A stretch of DNA of 64,000 bases from Reichenbachiella carrageenanivorans (GTDB lineage: Bacteria > Bacteroidota > Bacteroidia > Cytophagales > Cyclobacteriaceae), in NCBI RefSeq assembly GCF_025639805.1, contig NZ_CP106735.1, positions 310,001 to 374,000 on the forward strand, written 5' to 3'. Below, piece by piece: positions 63,250 to 64,000 of the stretch (position 1 is its first letter; every line of letters begins with the position of its first letter). Below the pieces are notes generated by a model, which had not been told where the DNA came from, did not search any database, and was given only the letters and a program-made list of their open reading frames with translations. The position numbers and the translations under genes were made by a program.

Positions 63250-63612
63250 ATGGATATTGGAGAGCGTATAAAAAAGATAAGAGAAGCCAGAGGGCTTTCA
63301 CAAAAGGAAGTGTCTGCTACGCTAAATATGGATCAATCGCAGTATTCTAAGATTGAAAAGGGCAAAACTGATCCTACAACTACCACGCTCGATAAAATCA
63401 CTAAAGCTATGGGCGTGTCTCTTGCCGAACTATTCATTTCTAATGATCCGCTCGAAGAAGTAAATTCTATTGATAAGTCCACTATGGAAAAACTTCAACT
63501 ACTCGAAGAACTGGAAGAGGACGAAAAACAATCCGTTTTTAAAATTATCGATGGACTCGTCTCTAAAAAGAAGCTGAAGGACACACTAAGCAGTGCCCTC
63601 AAAACGGCATAA
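63250..63612 (+). CDS. XRE-family transcriptional repressor
   Basis: 120 residues. The N-terminal Cro/C1-type HTH (IGERIKKIREARGLSQKEVSATLNMDQSQYSKIEKGKTDPTTTTL, in order) occupies about residues 2-60; an acidic helical tail follows, perhaps for dimerisation. It is divergent from the ATPase/recombinase run with palindromes between, so it most likely represses that run. A terminator follows. Confidence 0.92.
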   Translation: MDIGERIKKIREARGLSQKEVSATLNMDQSQYSKIEKGKTDPTTTTLDKITKAMGVSLAELFISNDPLEEVNSIDKSTMEKLQLLEELEEDEKQSVFKIIDGLVSKKKLKDTLSSALKTA

Positions 63613-63615
63613 AAA

Positions 63616-63636
63616 AGCCCGGATATACCGGGCTAA
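63616..63636. terminator. Bidirectional terminator between XRE and HNH genes
   Basis: AGCCCGG (63616-63622) / CCGGGCT (63628-63634) with a 5-base loop between two convergent stops; A-run before and T-run after. Confidence 0.88.
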
Positions 63637-63640
63637 TCTT

Positions 63641-63958
63641 TTAAGCGGCTTTCACTTTACAGCTCCACCCTGGGTAATCATCACTTTTATGACGATTATT
63701 TTCCCATTGCAGGGGTTGGAGATTACTAAGCGCATCTGAGCCTCCTTTTGATACTGGTACTACATGATCAATCTCCCAACCAAATTTCGAGTTGGTGTTC
63801 CCATACTCGGAACGTTGCATCAATGCACCACAAGTATCTTTTCTAACATAAGAAGGGTCGTAACCTGTTACAACTCTTCCTTTTTCCCATACAGCCTGTA
63901 CTGTAGCTGCATCAAAGTTTGCACCACCTCTAGAAGTGCTTCTTACTCTGTAAGACAT
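63641..63958 (-). CDS. HNH endonuclease-like protein
   Basis: 105 residues ending at a stop next to the XRE terminator. The HNH core reads WEIDHVVPVSKGGSDALSNLQPLQWENNRHK in sequence order (His in IDHV, Asn in NLQPL, final His of the NNRHK group). A Cys in KDTCGALM may serve structurally. No partner gene is identifiable because the window ends 42 bases beyond the start. It could be a free nuclease or toxin-like protein; as a mobile-element neighbour it may be part of the same accessory region. Confidence 0.8.
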   Translation of the reverse strand: MSYRVRSTSRGGANFDAATVQAVWEKGRVVTGYDPSYVRKDTCGALMQRSEYGNTNSKFGWEIDHVVPVSKGGSDALSNLQPLQWENNRHKSDDYPGWSCKVKAA

Positions 63959-64000
63959 AATTACTAATATTTAAATATTTATAATATGTCTCCTTACCCC

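Overview
The window looks like the chromosome of a marine-type Bacteroidota, most likely a Cytophagales member (Reichenbachiella-like). Species is not determinable from the sequence. The support is: several promoters of the Bacteroidota form TTTG-N19-TAnnTTTG; lineage-typical small families (DUF4295 after L33, DUF2480, YtxJ, an FKBP/GldI-like lipoprotein run beside a DHH phosphoesterase); a eukaryote-type (GT3) glycogen synthase; and Bacteroidota-type MobC/relaxase and integrase genes.

Layout. 1-8.1 kb is a glycogen/alpha-glucan cluster: GT3 synthase (cut by the window edge), GH31 glucosidase, a free CBM48 protein, a GT4 glycosyltransferase, a GH57-like protein that has lost its catalytic motifs, and branching enzyme. 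8.2-31.8 kb is mostly housekeeping in long minus-strand operons: ftsY; rpmB-rpmG-DUF4295; SUI1; an arginine-related run (DDAH-like, CtlX-like, argS, menA) diverging from a PLP-fold arginine decarboxylase; DPM-like GT2, Dps, SDR and pruA; the nrnA/FKBP-lipoprotein/rdgB operon diverging from ndk; and rpmH-rnpA-ctpA-tsaB-DUF2480-scpA-membrane protein. 31.9-44.3 kb holds an M61 peptidase, ClC channel, two thioredoxin-fold proteins, M16 peptidase, a fused E1 dehydrogenase, a secreted basic protein built of 17-residue repeats, YtxJ, an ECF sigma factor with a membrane partner, and a GNAT-like protein.

Accessory DNA starts at two identical tandem tRNA-Glu genes (44.4-44.6 kb). Behind them lies an integrated mobilizable element of about 8-9 kb: a tyrosine recombinase that lacks two catalytic residues, a coupled unknown gene, an excisionase-like HTH, ParA, a ParB-like gene broken by an in-frame TGA, a probable oriT, MobC, a relaxase, and two tandem metallophosphoesterases, one broken at a 19-bp palindrome. 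No type IV secretion genes are visible, so it would need a helper. Its right end was not located.

53.4-56.1 kb returns to chromosomal-looking envelope genes (lipoprotein, OmpH/Skp, a periplasmic or outer-membrane protein). 56.1-58.1 kb holds a REP/BIME-like inverted repeat and an orphan RHS C-terminal tip with a small downstream gene, probably toxin and immunity. 58.7-64 kb is the most unusual part. A GC-rich, hairpin-dense non-coding block of about 0.8 kb is followed on the minus strand by a module of a P-loop ATPase, a tyrosine recombinase with a complete active site, and a second overlapping recombinase that lacks the first catalytic Arg and the His. A divergent XRE repressor and an HNH nuclease flank it. 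I think this ATPase / active recombinase / pseudo-recombinase module with its structured DNA is the best candidate for a little-described system.
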